DNA from: Gaiellasilicea sp045403015
GTDB lineage: Bacteria; Actinomycetota; Thermoleophilia; Gaiellales; Gaiellaceae
Reading direction: 5' to 3'
DNA length: 24,501 nt
Assembly: GCA_045403015.1 (NCBI GenBank)
Contig: JAXIPI010000365.1
Location: 1 to 24,501 of the forward strand
Made by a program: the position numbers and the translations under genes. Below are positions 22,917 to 24,501 of the stretch, one piece after another. Under the pieces are notes generated by a model. It did no database searches. It was not told where the DNA came from and saw only the letters and a list, made by a program, of their open reading frames with translations. Numbering within the stretch: position 1 is the first letter of the stretch; each line of letters opens with the position of its first letter.

Positions 22917-24014
22917 ATGAACGCTCGTCTAGCCGGCTTCGTGTGCGCCTTCGGCACACTTCTCGTTGCGGTCGCAGCGCCGGCTGCGGCCCAGAACACG
23001 CCGAAGTGGGAGATCGAATTCCACGGCGGCGGACTCCTCTCGAACAACCCTGCAGATGGAACGAGCTCGCTGCCCCCCGCCGGAGCGCCCTTTTCGACCC
23101 AGGGCGGGAGGCCGAGCCGCCGCGTCTCGACGTGGTACTTCGGAGATGGCGCGAGCCTCCTCAACGAAATCATGGCGGCCTTTCCGTCGCGCCCGAGCCA
23201 GAGAATCACGCCGCTGGACGCCGTCATCAATGCGCCTCTGGCGACGAGGGAGGACGGGTTTGCGTTCGGCTTCCGCGTGAGCCGATCGATCAATTCCCGC
23301 TTCACTGCGGAGGCCACAGTCGACTACAGCCCGGCAAGATTCGTGTTGACGCAGGAAACGGAACGCGGCGTCGAAGCTACGCGCGGAACGTTCGAGTCCA
23401 CGTTCAATGGGCTGCTCGCTACTGCGCCAGTATCGGACCGGACCGTCACGTCGACAAGCACGTTCGACAATGGCTCTGGTGGACAGCTCTTCACGACCGG
23501 CACCCTGAACGTCGCGCTGAAAACGTCCGGGAGCGTCATCCCCTACGTGACCGGAGGGGCGGGAGTCATCTCGAACCTGGGTGACCAGCCCGGAGCGACC
23601 CTGGAAGGACACTACCGGTTTCAGCTCGTGGGCACTTTCCCCATGAGCGAAACCGATCTCGTGAGACTTCGCGTCTCCGTTCCGGACAACGTGTTTGTCG
23701 GCGTCGTCGGTGCGGGAGCAAAGTACGTCGCCTCACCGCGTTGGGGAATGCGCGTGGATGGCCGCGTGTATCTCGGCAGCGGCAAGGTCGAGACCGTCGT
23801 CGACGCGACCCCGTCGGTGTCGAGCACACCGCCCATTGCCACGCTTGCGCTGTCGTCGGCTTCGACCCCAGCGATCCAGTTCAGCAACAATCCGCGGGGA
23901 ACAGGCCCGCAATCCAACCTGACCGGCGAACCCGTTGCCGGTTTCACGACATTCGAAGGGAGCGGCCTTCGGAGCCAGTTCACGCTGACGGCTGGCCTGT
24001 TCCTGCGGTTTTAG
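22917..24014 (+). CDS. Exported beta-barrel-like outer-membrane protein
   Basis: 365-aa protein started by ATG with AAGGA eight bases upstream. Signal peptide is residues 1-25 (LAGFVCAFGTLLVAVAAPAA, then AQ). The rest is rich in alternating beta-strands with Gly/Thr/Ser (for example FGFRVSRSINSRFTAEATVDYS, here in two parts at about 117-138, and VVGAGAKYVASPRWGMRVDG). The last strand ends AGLFLRF with a terminal Phe, the classic C-terminal signature recognised by BamA. It looks like surface proteins of Acidobacteriota or other diderms, not of actinobacteria. Function is unknown; a porin-like or OmpA-like barrel is the best description. TATAAC at 22882-22887 may be its -10 box. Its presence here suggests a foreign segment or an assembly join. 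Confidence 0.7.
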   Translation: MNARLAGFVCAFGTLLVAVAAPAAAQNTPKWEIEFHGGGLLSNNPADGTSSLPPAGAPFSTQGGRPSRRVSTWYFGDGASLLNEIMAAFPSRPSQRITPLDAVINAPLATREDGFAFGFRVSRSINSRFTAEATVDYSPARFVLTQETERGVEATRGTFESTFNGLLATAPVSDRTVTSTSTFDNGSGGQLFTTGTLNVALKTSGSVIPYVTGGAGVISNLGDQPGATLEGHYRFQLVGTFPMSETDLVRLRVSVPDNVFVGVVGAGAKYVASPRWGMRVDGRVYLGSGKVETVVDATPSVSSTPPIATLALSSASTPAIQFSNNPRGTGPQSNLTGEPVAGFTTFEGSGLRSQFTLTAGLFLRF

Positions 24015-24150
24015 CGCGGCGACCGGACATCCGGCTTCTCCCAGGCACGGCTGCGGAACTAAACGCGGTCAGGTCGGCCAGCGCCATGAAGAGCTGGATG
24101 CGCTTCTTCTTGGCGCAGAATCGAGCCGCTCGACGGACGATTTCATTCAT
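23980..24150 (-). CDS. Possible 56-aa ORF overlapping the nuclease fragment stop
   Basis: The ATG at 24150 overlaps the stop of the nuclease fragment in ATGAATGA. The first 30 residues (MNEIVRRAARFCAKKKRIQL, then FMALADLTAF) look protein-like. The remainder runs antisense into the 3' end of the beta-barrel gene and looks random. It could be a truncated gene end. Weak support. Confidence 0.25.
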   Translation of the reverse strand: MNEIVRRAARFCAKKKRIQLFMALADLTAFSSAAVPGRSRMSGRRAKTAGTGQPSA

Positions 24151-24493
24151 TGCCTCGCCGTACGAATTTGAGAGGCTCTACCTTTGCTGCTGACTGGCGA
24201 CGCCGAGCCAGCACCCTCAGGATCGCATCGAGCACGGCATCCAGTTCCTTGCCCACATCCTCGGCAAGAAATCGAAGTACAAAGTAACCGTTCTCCTGCA
24301 GCAACTGATCCTTCCGCCTATCGCGGCGATAAGCGACCGGATCCGCGAGGTGCTGTCCGCCGTCGAGTTCGACAGCTACGCGGGCGTCGGCGCACAGCAG
24401 GTCGACTTCCAGTGTCCCGAAGCCGTCGAATGCGATCGGCAGCGACACATTGACACGGAAGCGTCCATTGGTCTCCCTCAGCGTGTCCAGTCT
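24143..24493 (-). CDS. DUF559-type endonuclease domain protein, 5' part missing or disrupted
   Basis: Very-short-patch-repair-like nuclease fold. Readable residues include RFRVNVSLPIAFDGFGTLEV, DLLCADARVAVELDGGQH (the E-x-D-G-x-x-H core), DRRKDQLLQENGYFVLRFLA, and EDV. The frame is protein-like from an in-frame TGA at 24494-24496, but the only ordinary start is GTG at 24448, which would drop the N-terminal strand (TLRETNGRFRVNV). The gene is therefore either broken by a frameshift near the window edge, started at a rare CTG, or one copy of a longer protein. The role is unknown; such domains occur in mobile or defence settings. It is convergent with the beta-barrel gene. Confidence 0.65.
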   Translation of the reverse strand, partial: RLDTLRETNGRFRVNVSLPIAFDGFGTLEVDLLCADARVAVELDGGQHLADPVAYRRDRRKDQLLQENGYFVLRFLAEDVGKELDAVLDAILRVLARRRQSAAKVEPLKFVRRGNE

Positions 24494-24501
24494 TCAGTAG
24501 A

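Noticed and set aside
24023..24034. CCGGA-CA-TCCGG hairpin after the beta-barrel gene as a terminator
   Set aside because: The stem is only 5 bp and is not followed by a T-run; too weak to call.
1..24501. CRISPR array, rRNA gene or insertion sequence
   Set aside because: No regularly spaced repeats, rRNA-like stretches or transposase motifs were seen anywhere in the window.

Overview
The window is high-GC DNA of actinobacterial type. The trigger factor, thioredoxin-type arsenate reductase, DUF4234 protein, SH3-plus-YkuD L,D-transpeptidase and DUF11-like secreted protein together suggest a Thermoleophilia-like lineage (Gaiellales or Solirubrobacterales). This is inferred from protein style only; no search was run.

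Positions 1-8.8 kb are mostly housekeeping: the 5' part of tig, arsC, a histidine phosphatase, a DUF4234 membrane protein, tRNA-His(GTG), tRNA-Arg(TCG), a divergent cation-transporter/ArsR pair, a small conserved hypothetical, a coupled pair of secreted protein and L,D-transpeptidase, tRNA-Leu(TAG), a DUF1932-type dehydrogenase and a SLATT-like membrane protein. The 3' end of tRNA-Arg(TCG) recurs twice downstream, as if two small segments had been inserted next to it.

A genomic island starts at about 8.82 kb. A 44-nt 3' fragment of a tRNA-Arg(TCT) gene lies 11 bp from the end of a tyrosine integrase gene, which overlaps an excisionase-like gene. The cargo looks like anti-phage defence: a frame-disrupted acidic ORF, a three-helix membrane protein, a 1018-aa SIR2-STAND protein coupled by ATGA to an unrecognised 342-aa partner, a 261-aa orphan, and a two-gene restriction-modification system of the BPTD_3080/type III-like kind (res-mod, also ATGA coupled). 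The mod gene has a single-base deletion near its 3' end that breaks the last 80 or so codons. No right attachment site is visible.

After about 22.3 kb the character changes. A 365-aa protein with a signal peptide and a terminal Phe resembles outer-membrane beta-barrels of diderm bacteria, and is followed by a DUF559-type nuclease fragment. That does not fit a monoderm host, so an assembly join or a foreign insertion between about 22.32 and 22.92 kb should be considered.

The most interesting candidate system is the SIR2-STAND protein with its coupled partner. It may be a two-polypeptide NAD-depleting defence system in which part of the sensor is on a separate protein; that reading is inference.
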